This document shows, one piece after another, positions 22,606-34,215 of a DNA stretch of 64,000 nt. The stretch covers positions 1 through 64,000 of the forward strand of contig JAUCBJ010008853.1 in NCBI GenBank assembly GCA_032718475.1, written 5' to 3'. A program made the translations under genes and the position numbers. The notes under the pieces are model-generated. The model searched no databases. It was not told the DNA's origin and saw nothing but the letters and a program-made list of their open reading frames with translations. The stretch is from Nemertoderma westbladi. Its lineage: Eukaryota > Xenacoelomorpha > Nemertodermatida > Nemertodermatidae. How positions within the stretch are numbered: position 1 is the first letter of the stretch; every line of letters begins with the position of its first letter.

Positions 22606-23259
22606 TTAATATATATTTATATCACTGAAGACGTGTGTTAATACACGAAATGGCCATATGATAAAAAGGAATTTGTTTTACTTAGAATCGTGGCTTAGAC
22701 CCTTACAACACCAATATAACTCGATACAGGCTTGTGGCCGACATCACTACACCATACTGCCATATGTTAATTAGTCGTCTTCAGGCAGTCAGGTTAGGAC
22801 TTAGGAGTGGAACTTTCTGTGATCTGCTGGTTGATATTGAGATTATTTATTGAGGACTAATATAGTATAGGAACGAAACAACAGCTGGTTAAGATATGCA
22901 TGACAAACTGAAAGTATTTAACACGGATTTAACACAAGGCTGCAAGGCACAAAATCTAATTAGTTAAAATCACAAATTAAATTTTAAAAAGTATAAAGTC
23001 TAAGTAGGGCCTACTGTACGTAAGTTAAAGGCTCGGTATCACAAATTAATTAAAATCACGAATTTAATTTATGAATGTATGCAGGCTAAGTTAAAAGGTA
23101 AAATCACGCTTAAAATCACATTAAAATCTCTGAAAATATTTAATTTATAGCACCAATTAATTAAAATCACAAATTGAATTTAAAAATTGTATGTAGATTA
23201 AAATGTATGTCTCTCGTACCTTGATTATTTAAAATTTATCCGATTATTTAGAGCAGCAG

Positions 23260-23680
23260 TAGTTCCAGTACTCCTCTATGGGCTGGGCTCTAACTGCTGA
23301 GGACATCAAATATATGGATTGCACATTCACAAGAATTCTACGCCGGGTTCATTGTGTCAAGTACAATGCAGACATCTCCAACCAGACACTATATAACATT
23401 GGAGGTGTCTCATTGGTTCCCCCAAGCTTGACACTAGAACTTTGCAGGGCATTGCTTTCGCAATGAGGACCAGCCAGTGCATCATAATCTCGTGCTTTGG
23501 CAGCCTCATGGAGTGAATAAGCATGGTGGACACTCTGGACAGCCCATGACTTTCTTGATACGCATCTTAAAGGACACTGGCCTTGAAGATGCGGATGATC
23601 TAACAAATGTCATGGGTGATATGGAGTTGTGGTGGCGCAATTTTGTCGACAAGCCGGCACAGCATTCTTGTAATTTAAAA
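23260..23680 (+). pseudogene. LINE ORF2 C-terminal relic (RTE/CR1-like)
   Basis: GWALTAEDIKYMDCTFTRIL, then RRVHCVKYNADISNQTLYNI, and after a frameshift near 23455 HHNLVLWQPHGVNKHGG, RILKDTGLEDADDL and DMELWWRNFVD. These are the successive blocks after the RT core in RTE/CR1-type LINEs (YTRxLRxV..., LLxWxP...RG+, DTGLE..DL...M.D...W). The frame is broken and the core is missing. 2625-2790 carries a sister fragment. Confidence 0.7.
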
Positions 23681-23888
23681 GCATGCCAATTGTCAATTAT
23701 CTTATCCGTATGTGCCTTGTTCTTTTGTTACTGTAACTATAATTTGCTCCTCTCCTTTCTGTTACAGCGACCTCATCGTTTATTATAATTGAGTCGCTTG
23801 AAATTTATAATAGAGAAGAGCGTGATATACATTAAACTACTGCCACCTGTATTTAATTTATCGATTAATACTTAATTAAGATTTCATA

Positions 23889-25421
23889 ATGGATCAACAT
23901 ACTAATTTATTGAAAGAGAAATCTTCTGGTGCCGGTATAATTATAAAGAGCGAACCAACCGACTATATAATCCTAAACAAAGAACCAACAGACTTTATAA
24001 TTATAAAGAAAGAACCAACAGACTTTATAATTATAAAGAGAGAACCAACAGACTGTATGATTATAAAAAGAGAACCAGCAGACTCTACCCCCTATTCTCT
24101 TGATGTTAAACAAGAGAACTGCGTTCACGGATCATCTCCCATCGAAGAGCACAACAATTTGTTCGGTAGAGTAGATGTTGTCCCTTTACTAGATGACGAA
24201 GATATTTCTTATGAACCATCTGGAGATTCTTTTATTGTTGAAAAACGGGAAAACGACAGCCCAGAGTGTTCTTATGGTAGGCCTATTGAAACTGAAGGTA
24301 CAGAAGCGACAATCAGTTGTGCAACAACAGAGTCAGGTAGTTCTAATGAAACGGTTGGGGAATTGGTATCTTCTTCAGATACCAGTTCCTGTTTGCGTTG
24401 CAATGAATTATTTAATAACAAAGGAGATTTAGAGAGACATATAGAATCCGTTCATAAAGACGTCAAGAATAAGTATAAATGCGAGTATTGTGAGAAACAG
24501 TTTAAATGTAAGCTTGGTGTAAAGAAGCATGTTAACTCTATCCATAAAGGTATAAAATATAATTGCAGTTATTGTAATAAAGAATTCTGCGTGCAAATTA
24601 ATCTGAACACCCATGTGAACTACTTTCATAAAGATATCAAGTACAACTGTCTCGATTGTGGAAAATCATTGAGTACAAAAGTCGAACTAAAACGACATGT
24701 CGACTCTATACATAAAGGTATCAAATATAAGTGCGGTTATTGTCATAAAGAATTCAGTCAGCAAGGGAATCTATACACCCATGTGAACTACTTTCATAAA
24801 GATATCAAGTACAACTGTTTTGATTGTGGAAAATCATTTGCTAGAAAATACGTACTAAAACGACATGTCGACTCTATACATAAAGGTATCAAATATAAGT
24901 GCGGTTATTGTAATAAAGAATTCAGCCTACAAAGGAGTCTAAACACCCACGTTAACTTTGTCCACAAAGGTATCATCAAGTACAACTGCTTCGATTGTGG
25001 AAAATCATTTGCTACAAAAGCCGAACTAAAACGACATGTCGACTCTATACACTCTATACGACATAAAGATATCAAATATAAGTGCGGTTATTGTCATAAA
25101 GAATTCAGTCAGCAAGGGAATCTATACACCCATGTGAACTACTTTCATAAAGATATCAAGTACAACTGTTCTGATTGTGGAAAATCATTTGCTACAAAAG
25201 CCAAACTAAAACGACATGTCGACTCAATGCATAAAGATATCAAATATAAGTGCGGTTATTGTAATAAAGAATTATGTCATCAAATGAATCTAAACACCCA
25301 TGTGAACTACTTTCATAAAGATATCAAGTACAACTGTTCTGATTGTGGAAAATCATTTGCTACAAAAGCCAAACTAAAACGACATGTCGACTCTATACAT
25401 AAAGAAAGATATCAAACTTAA
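23889..25421 (+). CDS. C2H2 zinc-finger protein, 12 fingers, SUMO-motif repeat at the N-terminus
   Basis: 510 residues in one exon from ATG 23889 (context CATAATGG). Residues 17-66 are five tandem 10-residue repeats around IIIKREPTD. Lysines 20, 40, 50 and 60, plus K74 (VKQE), each sit in a hydrophobic-Lys-x-Glu SUMO consensus. An acidic, low-complexity region follows to residue 160. Twelve fingers occupy about 168-505, each CX2CX12HX4H. They use HKDIKYKC/HKGIKYNC linkers instead of TGEKP. After the first two fingers, two types alternate (CGYC.KEF..Q.NL.THVNYFH and C.DCGKSFATKAELKRHVDSIH), so the array grew by duplicating a finger pair. It is probably a nuclear DNA-binding regulator; the target is unknown. 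The reading frame ends early compared with a decayed further finger at 25422-25480. Upstream exons cannot be excluded. Confidence 0.9.
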   Translation: MDQHTNLLKEKSSGAGIIIKSEPTDYIILNKEPTDFIIIKKEPTDFIIIKREPTDCMIIKREPADSTPYSLDVKQENCVHGSSPIEEHNNLFGRVDVVPLLDDEDISYEPSGDSFIVEKRENDSPECSYGRPIETEGTEATISCATTESGSSNETVGELVSSSDTSSCLRCNELFNNKGDLERHIESVHKDVKNKYKCEYCEKQFKCKLGVKKHVNSIHKGIKYNCSYCNKEFCVQINLNTHVNYFHKDIKYNCLDCGKSLSTKVELKRHVDSIHKGIKYKCGYCHKEFSQQGNLYTHVNYFHKDIKYNCFDCGKSFARKYVLKRHVDSIHKGIKYKCGYCNKEFSLQRSLNTHVNFVHKGIIKYNCFDCGKSFATKAELKRHVDSIHSIRHKDIKYKCGYCHKEFSQQGNLYTHVNYFHKDIKYNCSDCGKSFATKAKLKRHVDSMHKDIKYKCGYCNKELCHQMNLNTHVNYFHKDIKYNCSDCGKSFATKAKLKRHVDSIHKERYQT

Positions 25422-25500
25422 GTGCGGTTATTGTCAAAGAATTCCGTCAGCAAGGCTACCTAAACACCCATGTTAATTCTCTAGTTACCGGTAACAAAAT
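25422..25500 (+). pseudogene. Decayed thirteenth zinc finger
   Basis: Just before the stop the sequence CATAAAGAAAGATATC has four extra bases (AAAG) compared with the same point in the other repeats (CATAAAGATATC). This shifts the frame and creates the TAA at 25419-25421. The following DNA still resembles a finger unit (AAGTGCGGTTATTGTC ... CACCCATGTTAA) but has a further small deletion. 25501-25859 holds the 3' region with no other gene. Confidence 0.75.
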
Positions 25501-25582
25501 ACAATTGTTGTATTTGTACTGAACTATATTTGTTTCGGATCATTATTGGAAAGATGTTTCTTTTAGAATGAAAAAAATATAA

Positions 25583-25588
25583 AATAAA
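25583..25588 (+). terminator. Candidate polyadenylation signal
   Basis: AATAAA about 160 bases after the stop of the zinc-finger gene, in AT-rich DNA. It is the first such signal downstream. Confidence 0.4.
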
Positions 25589-25859
25589 ACAAATGGAAAG
25601 TGGTTCAAATACATTGATTATCAGGTTATTATGCGTTCAGGGATGCTGATTGTAATGCAACATAAACCAAATCAATCAATGAACCAAAGTGAAAGTTATA
25701 AATTAGTAGGATTATCGAGTCAGATACCCCCTCACCCCCTTCAAACGATTCCCACTTATTCCCACGCTAAATTTTTCATCGTTTAATTGTTTTTCTCAAT
25801 TTTTTGTCTATAAATGGTCTCGCAATTAAAGTCTCGTCTAATTAATAAGGTAATTACGG

Positions 25860-27700
25860 AGTCGTATTAAATAGTTTTATTTAAATTATGATCAATTCTA
25901 AAGTTTAGCGAATTGTGCGCAGGTACGGTGTTGAGTTGATGTTTATGATAAAGATGTTTTATTAGGGGCGGGGGGGGGGGGGGGGGGGGGGGGTAGGTAA
26001 CACCCCCCTATTTTGGAAATTGACAAAAAAAGTTTTTTTATTCTATCATGTGCCGAATTTAATGGAGATTTCAAATCTGCAAGCAGTTTTCTCATATCTT
26101 TTCTCAAACTCAAGTTATTACACAAAACGTAAGAGCTAGTCTCATTTTTGTAAAGCCTTCGAGCAGCAATATATTTTACAATTGTACGGGGCCCTTTTCA
26201 TAAAAATGGCTCTCACGGTACAGATATTAACAAAATTGGTAGAAAGTTATTTTACTAGTTATCTGTTTAGCAAGCAAGAAACATTTCATCAGAATGATGT
26301 TTTTTCATGAAAAGGGCTATTTCTCCGCCAATTTTAACTGAAATGACTTGAAATTTGGTACACTTGTTAAGATTACTCTTCTTCATACTTCTTCCGAACA
26401 AATTTGGTTAAAAATGCCCTGGAGCCTTTTTATACCAAAAAGGCCTTTTTTGTGGCCTTTTTGTTCTAAAAAGGCTCCAGAGCATTTGAGGCAAAATTTG
26501 TTCAGAAGAATTGGAAGCAGGGTTCTACTGACGCGATATTCAAAATTTCAACAAGTATTGGTGGAGAAATAGCCCTTGACGCAAAGGGCACTTTGAATAG
26601 CACAAAAATACATTTTGGGGCCAGTTTAAAAAAATTTGGTTTGGTTATTCACACACAGTCCAGACGATGTTTAGTAGCACAAACAATAAATTTCACCCAA
26701 TTTTATGGTCTAGAGACACAAAAATGTGAAGTTCAATTTGGATGTGCTCCCCCCCCCCCCCCCCCCCCCTTAAGCTTAAATAAAAATTTAAATATCAGAC
26801 GAATTGCTAATTTTGTACAGCATGGTCTGTGTGGTAAAGTATGGGACATTGATAAAGTAAACTACGGGACCTGTAGGGTGAGTGTAGGAGACTTGATCCC
26901 CAAAAGTTATAATCGCTCTAAAGAACAGATAAATAAATTTTTCAATGCCGTTTTAACTTTTTCACATTACATTTATGATTGCTACTGTATCATTATGTGA
27001 GAGTTTGAGATTTTCAACTCTTAAACTTTTTTAATTAAACCAATTATTCGTATTTTCGAAACAGCGTCAGCGTCAAGGCTTGACAACTAGGGTGGTAGAC
27101 TTGAACCCCACCTCGCATACTTATAAATTCGTTCAAAAATGCAGAAGAAGTGTAATAATTACATGTTCAACATGTCTATTTTCTAGTAGAGCAAAAAAAA
27201 TTCAAAAAATCACACCTACTTGGGTTTTTTTATATTAATTAATATACTTTCAAAACGGTTGAACCAAAACTGGAAAACAATATATGGCAGGATAGTGCAA
27301 TAATTAGTCAACACATGTTGTGAATTACAATTAACATACATTAAAATAAGGATGCGATTTTTCATTCGTTGTAAAGGGCAAAAATTTACTTTTGAACCCA
27401 GAAAACGTTTATTGACAATAAAACAAAAAATAACCAAAAGGTAATAAAACATTGTTGCGCGGGTGTAGCCAACTTGTATTTTACACATTTTTGTGTGGTA
27501 TTGTTAAATAATTTACAATAGTTTTTGAGTTATTTAAAAAAATCAAGTTTCCCCTAAAGTCAAGTCTCCCTCACTTTTTCAACTTTCACAATTTTATAGT
27601 CGAAATGATCTCTTACACCTAATCTAAAAGTAATTTCGGGACAATTAGTGATAAAAAAAAGTGCGACTAAGTATTCCAACCAAGTGGGACGAGGCACAAA
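25860..27700 (+). repeat. Dispersed non-coding repeat, copy 1
   Basis: Several blocks here reappear inverted in 39600-41510. TAGCGAATTGTG-GCAGGTACGGTG at about 25910 matches the reverse of 41240-41265. TGTGTGGTAAAGTATGGGAC at about 26830 matches the reverse of about 41130. AAGTATT-CCAACCAAG at about 27670 matches the reverse of about 41030. It contains a run of 24 G (25970-25993) and a run of 21 C (26749-26769). Several stretches mirror TTTTGGCC/AAAAGG text. No supported frame was found, so it is probably a non-autonomous repeat. Confidence 0.55.
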
Positions 27701-27844
27701 GTAAGCGAAGTGACGAGTTGTCTGTCACTGTCTAATATTTGATCGCCAATAACTCCGTCATATATTGATGAAATTAAATCAAACTTTGGGGTGTAAACGT
27801 TACGCCGACAGCAGACCACCGACAGTAGACAGCCGACAGTAGAT

Positions 27845-28165
27845 ATACTACACTACATACCCTACATATTATACGGAATAATACTATGGGGCAATACCTA
27901 CGATAAACATATTCATCCAATTCGAGTGAAAATTAACAAAATTATAAGAGCAATTACATTTAGCCACTACCAATCCCATATTTGCCTACTGTATATTGAG
28001 CGAAGTAATTTCTTCCAGTTTCGTTCCAAACTCCACCAATACTCAACACGAGGTTCTTCCTTGGTGCTGTCAGATCAAACTGTAGGACTCAAAGGAAATG
28101 CAACAACTTCGCAGACAGCGTTGTAAACATTTGGAATCTTTTACCGGCCAGTGTTGTTAATGCAC
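27845..28165 (+). pseudogene. LINE ORF2 C-terminal relic (CR1/L2-like)
   Basis: ILYGIILWGNTYDKHIHPIR, INKIIRAITFSHY and, after frameshifts, STRGSSLVLS and FADSVVNIWNLLP. These are the usual end blocks of CR1/L2 RT proteins (YGI.LWG.T...I...QNK..R.I ... W N.LP). The RT core is missing upstream, so the copy is truncated and dead. Confidence 0.65.
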
Positions 28166-29094
28166 GTGTACTGTAATAACCTTGGTACTCCAAGCAGGCC
28201 CGTATCGTGCGGGGGGCTTTGGGGGCACTGCCCCCCCAGAGAAGTCCCAATGCCCCCCCCCCCCCCCCCCCAGACATGTATTGTTCACTCGTCTTGTTCA
28301 CAATTAATTAATAATAATATTTTTGGAATCAATATTATTGGATTCACATACTCCTGCCCATTGACCTGGCCTGACTCCCCACCATTCCATTTGGTCCAAT
28401 TCTATAACTACATGACATTAATATACCTACCTACTGTACCTGTAATTACTAAAAAATACTCGAAAGCGCTAGGTTCTCTCATTGGCTACCAGGGTGGAGG
28501 GGTTGTTTGTTGTTGACCCATTGTTTATTTGCTTGTAGTTTGGGAGCCAGCTTGCAGCTAAAAGGCTTGGCGCTGAGGGTTGCTTGCGCTGGTATCCATA
28601 GCTATAATTTGTTGTCACTTAATCTTATCCCTATTAAACCCGGGGGGGGGGGGGTCAATATGACCCCCCCGTGGTTTTTTTATTATAATTCTGAAAAAAA
28701 GCAGTTGGGAATCTGAAATTTGATGACTTTTCCTACAAATCTATTGTCTTCCTAATAGTGAAAACCGTATTCAAAAATATTGGGTACTTTTCGAGTTATG
28801 GCACCATTTTTTAACCCTACTTTTGGCACTTTTTTTGAGACGTTTTTTGAAAATTACATTTCATTAAATATGAATTGTAACATCTCTATTTTTGATTTAC
28901 ACCGGTTTTTTGGTGTTAGAAATTTGATGGAATTCATATAAGATTTAGAAATTTCAAACTTGTTTTTTCGGTGGGTGCCAAATTTTGGTGCCAGCACCAA
29001 ATACCATTGCGTGGTTACAGTTGGTTTAAGGGGGTCCATTATTCATTGTCAGTAAATCACGTTTAAAAGAGTTTGTCAACAGGATGAGAAGGGT
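28166..29094. other. Repeat-like stretch with G/C runs, no gene seen
   Basis: 28205-28275 is a GC-rich patch ending in a long C run. 28640-28675 has a run of G followed by TCAATATGACCCCCCC, a short inverted repeat. The rest is AT-rich and has no supported frame. It lies just beyond the 3' end of the BEL/Pao element that follows; no LTR was recognised in it. Confidence 0.5.
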
Positions 29095-31063
29095 TTAAAA
29101 GGGTTTAGCATTGTCACCAATGTCCGCAGCAGGATCCGGAGTAGGGAACTTATCACCTCTCTTGGAGTCACCACTGTCATTGCCTTCAAGAAGGCAAAGC
29201 CTCTGGATAGGGCGTTGGTAGTGGCCTTTCGCCGTCCGTATCGTCACTGTCCTCGCAAGTCCGTCCTTGCTTGGGGTTATTTCCATGACTCGCGCCACAG
29301 GCCAGTGGACGCGGTCTTTAAGGTCTTCCTTAACAAGCACCATGTCGCCAACTGCGACGTTCCGGTAGGTGTTATTCCATTTCCTTCCTCCTGGTCCGGA
29401 GGGTTATGAGGTACTCTTGGGCCCAGATTCTCCACCAATGCGCTGCCAGCGCTTGGGCCTTTTTCCAGTTGGTGTGTCTCGCAATATCATTGGGATCTGG
29501 GAACATTGCCTCTGGAAGAATGTTGGTCTTGGGTCTTCCGAGTAGATGTTTGGGTGTAAGAGGCTCTAGGTCTGTAGGGTCATCGTGGATGGGTACGATT
29601 TGCCGGTTATTTAGGGTGGCCGTGATCTCGCAGAATTGTAGTGCGAAGGGTGTCATGGGTTACCCGGGTATCTCCTAATGCGACGCACATGGATCGTTTC
29701 ACCAAGTCGATGAGTTTCTCCCATACCCCGCTCGTATGGGGTGCCAAGGGCGTTTGGAAGTGCCATTGTATATGGTGTTCCTTCCAGACTTGGGATGCGG
29801 TTTCGTCGGTGAACCATCCTTCGATAGCCTCTCTGAGTTCCCTTTCTCCTCCCACGAAGTTTGTTCCATTATCGGAGTACATATGCCATTGTTCACCACG
29901 ATCCGACGCAGAGCGTTGATAAAGGCGTGCTGCGTGAGGTGTACTATGAGGTCTAGGTAAATCACCCTTGACCTAAGGCATGTGAAGGTGGCTCCCCAGC
30001 ATTTGATGTTGGATCGTCGCTCGATGACTGTAAATGGTCCGAAACAGTCTACTCCGGTTACATAGAACGGCGGTGAATCGGATTGCAGCCGTGTAGCCGG
30101 TAGGTCGGCCATTCTTTGGGTGAGCGGTGGCGCTAGGTATCGTCTGCAAGGGAAACATCGTTTTAAGACTTTCCAGATCAGTGGCTGGATGTAGGTGATC
30201 CAATATCTTTGCCGGATGTTGGCCATAATCCAGTTCTGGCCCGCGTGATGGTTTTCTTCGTGACACTGCTGGATTAATAGCTTAGCTAGTGTTGATGTAT
30301 TGAGGTGAGGCTAGTGTTGAGGTATTTGACTTCATATTCAACCGGGGCGTTCGCCATCCGGGTATTTAGTCGGATCAGTCCATCTTCCCCCATCATGGGT
30401 CTCAACCGGTAGACTGGGCTGTCAGGTTTCAAAGTCCTGCCCACGCTGAGCTGTTCCCATTCATCGGGGAATCTTTCTTTCTGTACGTATCTCACAATAC
30501 ATTTCTCCGCAATAATGAGTTCTTGTATACTTTGTCGAACTATCGGTTTATTATCCTTCCACCGCAAGAAGTTACAAAGAGTCACGACGTGGTGGATAAG
30601 ACGTCTCATCGAGGAGGTTCACTCTATCAATAGTTGTAAGGACGCGGCTGATTGCGCAGTGGTCGCAACATTATAATGCCTGCCCGAGTCCTTTGCAGGC
30701 TCGGTCAGACAACTATAGATTTCCACGGTGGCGCTTCCATGGACTTTGCGAATCTCCTTGTCGTCTTCCGAATATTTCCCGCTATCTAGCTCAGGATCGA
30801 ATCGGGTGCTCCAGGTTAGTTGTGGTTGCTTTAAGAACCCCGGGCCTGTGAGCCAAAGTTTACTCTTACCAAGCTGTCGTGGGGTGGCGCCTCTGGTCAA
30901 TAAGTCCGCTGGGTTTTCTTTTCCGTTCACGTGGTGCCATTGTTCTCGGTTGGTACATTGTTTTATTTCCGTGGCTCGGTTCGCTACGAACGTGGTGTGT
31001 CGCCATGATGGTGAGTGGAGGTAGTAAAGCACAATACTCGAATCAACCCAGAAATGCTGCGAT
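29095..31063 (-). pseudogene. RNase H end and integrase of second BEL/Pao element
   Basis: From the upstream side: GKENPADLLTRGA (RNase H region, about 30895); a leader with YVQKERFPDEW; an H2C2-type zinc-binding region (WITYIQPLIWKVLKRCFPCR); the integrase core with VTGVDCFGPF (first catalytic Asp) and YSDNGTNFVGG (second Asp); PLAPHTSGVWEKLID; and a C-terminal DUF5641-like part (HWPVARVMEITPSKDGL, RLCLLEGN) ending at 29095. Frame changes occur near 31060, 30610, 30280, 29880, 29620 and 29360. The integrase joined the DNA copy to the host chromosome when the element was active. Confidence 0.8.
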
Positions 31064-33031
31064 TCAATGGGGATTCTTAGGTTCCCGCATGATCATGCGG
31101 TTCTGCCTCACTGCCCAGACTGCGGCCTGCAGCTCGTGTCTCGGGATTGTTGCCACAAATTCCCCAGATACCGTCTTGGCTTTGGAGAATAAGAAGCTCG
31201 TATCACCGTTTCCATCCTGACTTAATCTTCTTAGGAAGGTAACTACGCCGATTCCGGTATTTGATGCATCCGAGAAAGTATGGAGCTGGAATATATCGGT
31301 GGGTAGTTTGTCGAGGAAGAATGGTCGAGGGATCCGCATGAGGTGTAGCTGTTCGAGTTGTTCCGCCCACTTCTTCCATTTGGCACTGAGGTGTGGGGGG
31401 AGTTCTTCGTCCCATCCCAGTCCTTCTATCCACATTTCTTTGATCAAATTCATTCCGGCCAATGTTACTGGGGATATGAAGTTTAATGGATCAAATATGG
31501 CGCTCTTTACAGATAAACATCCCCTTTTTGTCATTGGTTTGGGCAGGGGGTTATGTTTGAAGATGAACTGATCCAGTTCTTTGTCCCATTCGATACCGAG
31601 TATGCGGTGATCTACACCCTCGGCATACATTTTGTTGTCGTCTAGCCTAATTTCTTCCGGGAACCTTTCCATAAGTTCCTTATCGTGGGATCTAATCTTC
31701 ACAAGAGGGAAACCTCCTCTCTTTAAACATTCCACCATTCCCATAGCCAGCTGATATGCCTCGTCGACGTTCTCAGCACCAGCGCATCCGTCATCTACGT
31801 AGAAACATCGTCGGATGGTCTCTATGACTGTCGGAGGGAACTCATTTTCACACATAGTCGCTGTTTTCTTCAACATGTCGCTACATGCAACCGCCGAGTC
31901 CTTAGCGCCGAAGATTCTGACAATCATGCGCATTACGTCCACATCCTTCAAGGTGAGTTGGTTTATCTCTTGTGGAGTCAATGTTTAATCTGTCCACAAT
32001 ATACGTAGGCAATCTGAGTCTCTTGGTAGCATTCGGACCTGGTGGAACATCGCTTTGATGCCGCATGTGAAGGCTATTTTGTTTTCTCGGAACCTGATCA
32101 ATACGCCGATCAGTGTACTGTAGATGTTGGGTCCGGTGTAAAGTTGGCTGTTTAAGGATTCGCCATGATACATAGCCACAGCGTCATTCACTACCCGGAT
32201 TTTACCGCCCTTCCGGGCTTCCATCACGTAGTGGGTCGGGAGATAATATGTCCGTCTAGTCCCCTGCAGTTCATTCAGGGGCACCATTTCCGCCAATCCA
32301 TCTTCTAAATAACCTTTAACCACATTATTATATTTCTCTTTTATCTCAGGTAGCTCGTTTAACCGGCGTAAGATACCTTTGAGCCTCCTTAGGGCCATGC
32401 TGGCGTTATTCGCCATCGGTCTATCTGGGTCTTTCCAAAGCATGGGCGAGCACCAATGTCCGTCTTTGAATGTTGCCTGGTCGAGAACATCCATACAATA
32501 TTGATCTTCTTCGGACGGATTCTCGTCCTTCTCAGCGAATTCTAGAGTCTCTAAGTTGAAATATTTTGTCATTTCCCGTTGGGTTTTTTCAGTTTCCAAG
32601 AATAAATCCTCGTCCAGGTCGGTTGCTGAACAGTAACCCACAGATATTGCGTTCTCTTTGATCTGGCATTTTGGAAGATATCTATATGTGTCGGTAGTCT
32701 CTTCTTTGATGCCACAGAGTGTCCATCCCATGATGGTGCGCTCCGCATAGAAACCATCATCCGGTTTTACAGATCGGGCTATGTCTCCGGTCGGTATATG
32801 TAATTCCGGTGTATCGAGCCCGATTAATAGCGTGATTCTGTTCAAGTCCAACGGTGGGCATCGTAGATCCACATCTTCCCGATCTAACTGTATGAGGGGT
32901 GCGTATTCGGATGATTGTCGGAATCGCACTCTGAGATCGGTATGCACCAGAGCATTTTTAATCGTTAGTTTGACCGCTTCGTAGCCTTTCATAACTCCTT
33001 CCATCCTGAGTTGTACCTCCCCGGACTCCAC
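31064..33031 (-). pseudogene. Protease end and reverse transcriptase of second BEL/Pao element
   Basis: 33031-31985 and 31981-31064 are in the same frame, separated by one TAA (31985-31987). The first part carries LIGLDTPELHIPT and the GWTLCG motif that ends the Pao protease region. It also has the RT entry (TRRTYYLPTHYVMEA, KIRVVNDAVAMYHGESLN) and the motif A region, in which the usual catalytic Asp reads CGIKAMFHQV, so it appears substituted. The second part has RCFYVDDGCAG (motif C), the HRILGIEWD thumb and the start of RNase H (FQLHTFSDASNTGIG). The stop codon, and probably the changed motif A, make this copy inactive. Confidence 0.85.
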
Positions 33032-33039
33032 TTCTTTAT

Positions 33040-33519
33040 GGTCGGTTATAGTCTGTATGGGCCGCCTGCAGGGTTCATAGTCTAGGCCTAGTTGTTCGAG
33101 AAAATCCCTGTCTGTGATCGTTCCGTCCGACCCATTGTCCTGTCCAGGAACGCGAGTGTTGTTAAGGATTTTCCGACCCCTTGGATTCTTACCAGGATCA
33201 CTTTGGTAAAGACCATATAACGGCGGTTTATTAAATTGACTGTAGCTGATATGCCGGTCACATGTGATACGTCAGCGGTGGTCTTGAACGGATTGGTTTC
33301 CCTCCGCTGAATCGTCCAGGTACCTTTGGAGACGTGATTCGTTTCTCCTCTCTGTTTGGATTCGATATGGAACGGTAGGGTGGTGAAATCGAAATTTGCG
33401 GGAATGTGGAGGAGTGTATGATGTCGTAGGTCGTTACAAACCGCACAGCATGACCTTTGGTCGCAATCCCGTACGTAGTGACCTGTTCCAAGACACCGGA
33501 AGCATCCTCGGTGTTTCAT
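33040..33519 (-). pseudogene. Zinc knuckle and protease start of second BEL/Pao element
   Basis: GCFRCLGTGHYVRDCDQRSC has a CX2CX4HX4C knuckle. CAVCNDLRHHTLLH follows, then the lead-in to the protease (VILVRIQGVGKSLTTLAFLD). At the active site a 5-bp direct repeat (GGACAGGACA) inserts extra bases right after the catalytic Asp codon and shifts the frame. After the break the protease continues in another frame into the next segment. Confidence 0.8.
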
Positions 33520-33552
33520 TATTGCCTCGAAGCGTGGAACGAGTTCGGCGAA

Positions 33553-34215
33553 CTAGAATTTTCTGCAGAATTCCACCTTGAGTTTCTCCCCACAGAAGAG
33601 ACATAGAAGGGAGGTTGTTGTGCCTTCCCTCTCGGGTGCCCAATTTGCTAGATAGCATGCCCATTCCTCAGCCGATGTTGGTTCGTCATAGTCCTCATCG
33701 TCGGAATCCTCGGCCATGGTGATGGCCATCGTACTCCCCGGAGGGGGGCGGAATCTCGGTTTCGGAGTGGGTGCCCTGCTCCTAGAGTTGTTCTCTATTC
33801 CGTCTAACTTGGAGAGACTTTGCTTGGAGAACATCGAGTCGTTCATGGCTTCGGAGATATCATCTAGGAATGCCGACATTTCGAGGAAATTAGGATCCCA
33901 ATCCGGGTGTCTGCATCTGAGATCGACACATTTATACACCCATTTGCTTTGCAACCATCCGGGGAATTTCCGGGCAATCTGACGGAGGTTTAGGATGTTG
34001 TTTACTTGCTCCTCCTTGTTCAATGGGTTTAAAGTGTAGTAGGCGTCTTTCATTGAGTCCGAAAACTCTTGGATATTCGGTGGGTCCCCTAGAGATCCAG
34101 CGTCCTGTATCCGTTTTTCAAGCGTCTTATTGATTATAGTTCCGATGTTACCATATCTCTTATCTAGAGTTTTCCACGCATCATAGTACGCTTCGTGAGA
34201 TCCTCCTTCGAAACA
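33553..34215 (-). pseudogene. Gag (DUF1759-like) C-terminal part of second BEL/Pao element
   Basis: GGSHEAYYDAWKTLDKRYGN and QIARKFPGWLQSKWVYKC are typical BEL/Pao gag text, followed by a Pro/Arg linker and CLFCGEKLKVEFC, the start of the zinc region. The domain's N-terminal half is at 36408 onward; about 50-70 residues between the halves are lost and replaced by the insertion 34216-36405. Confidence 0.8.

Noticed and set aside
28089-28301. Small frame with poly-Gly on the minus strand
   Set aside because: It is caused by the long C run and overlaps a LINE C-terminal relic on the other strand.
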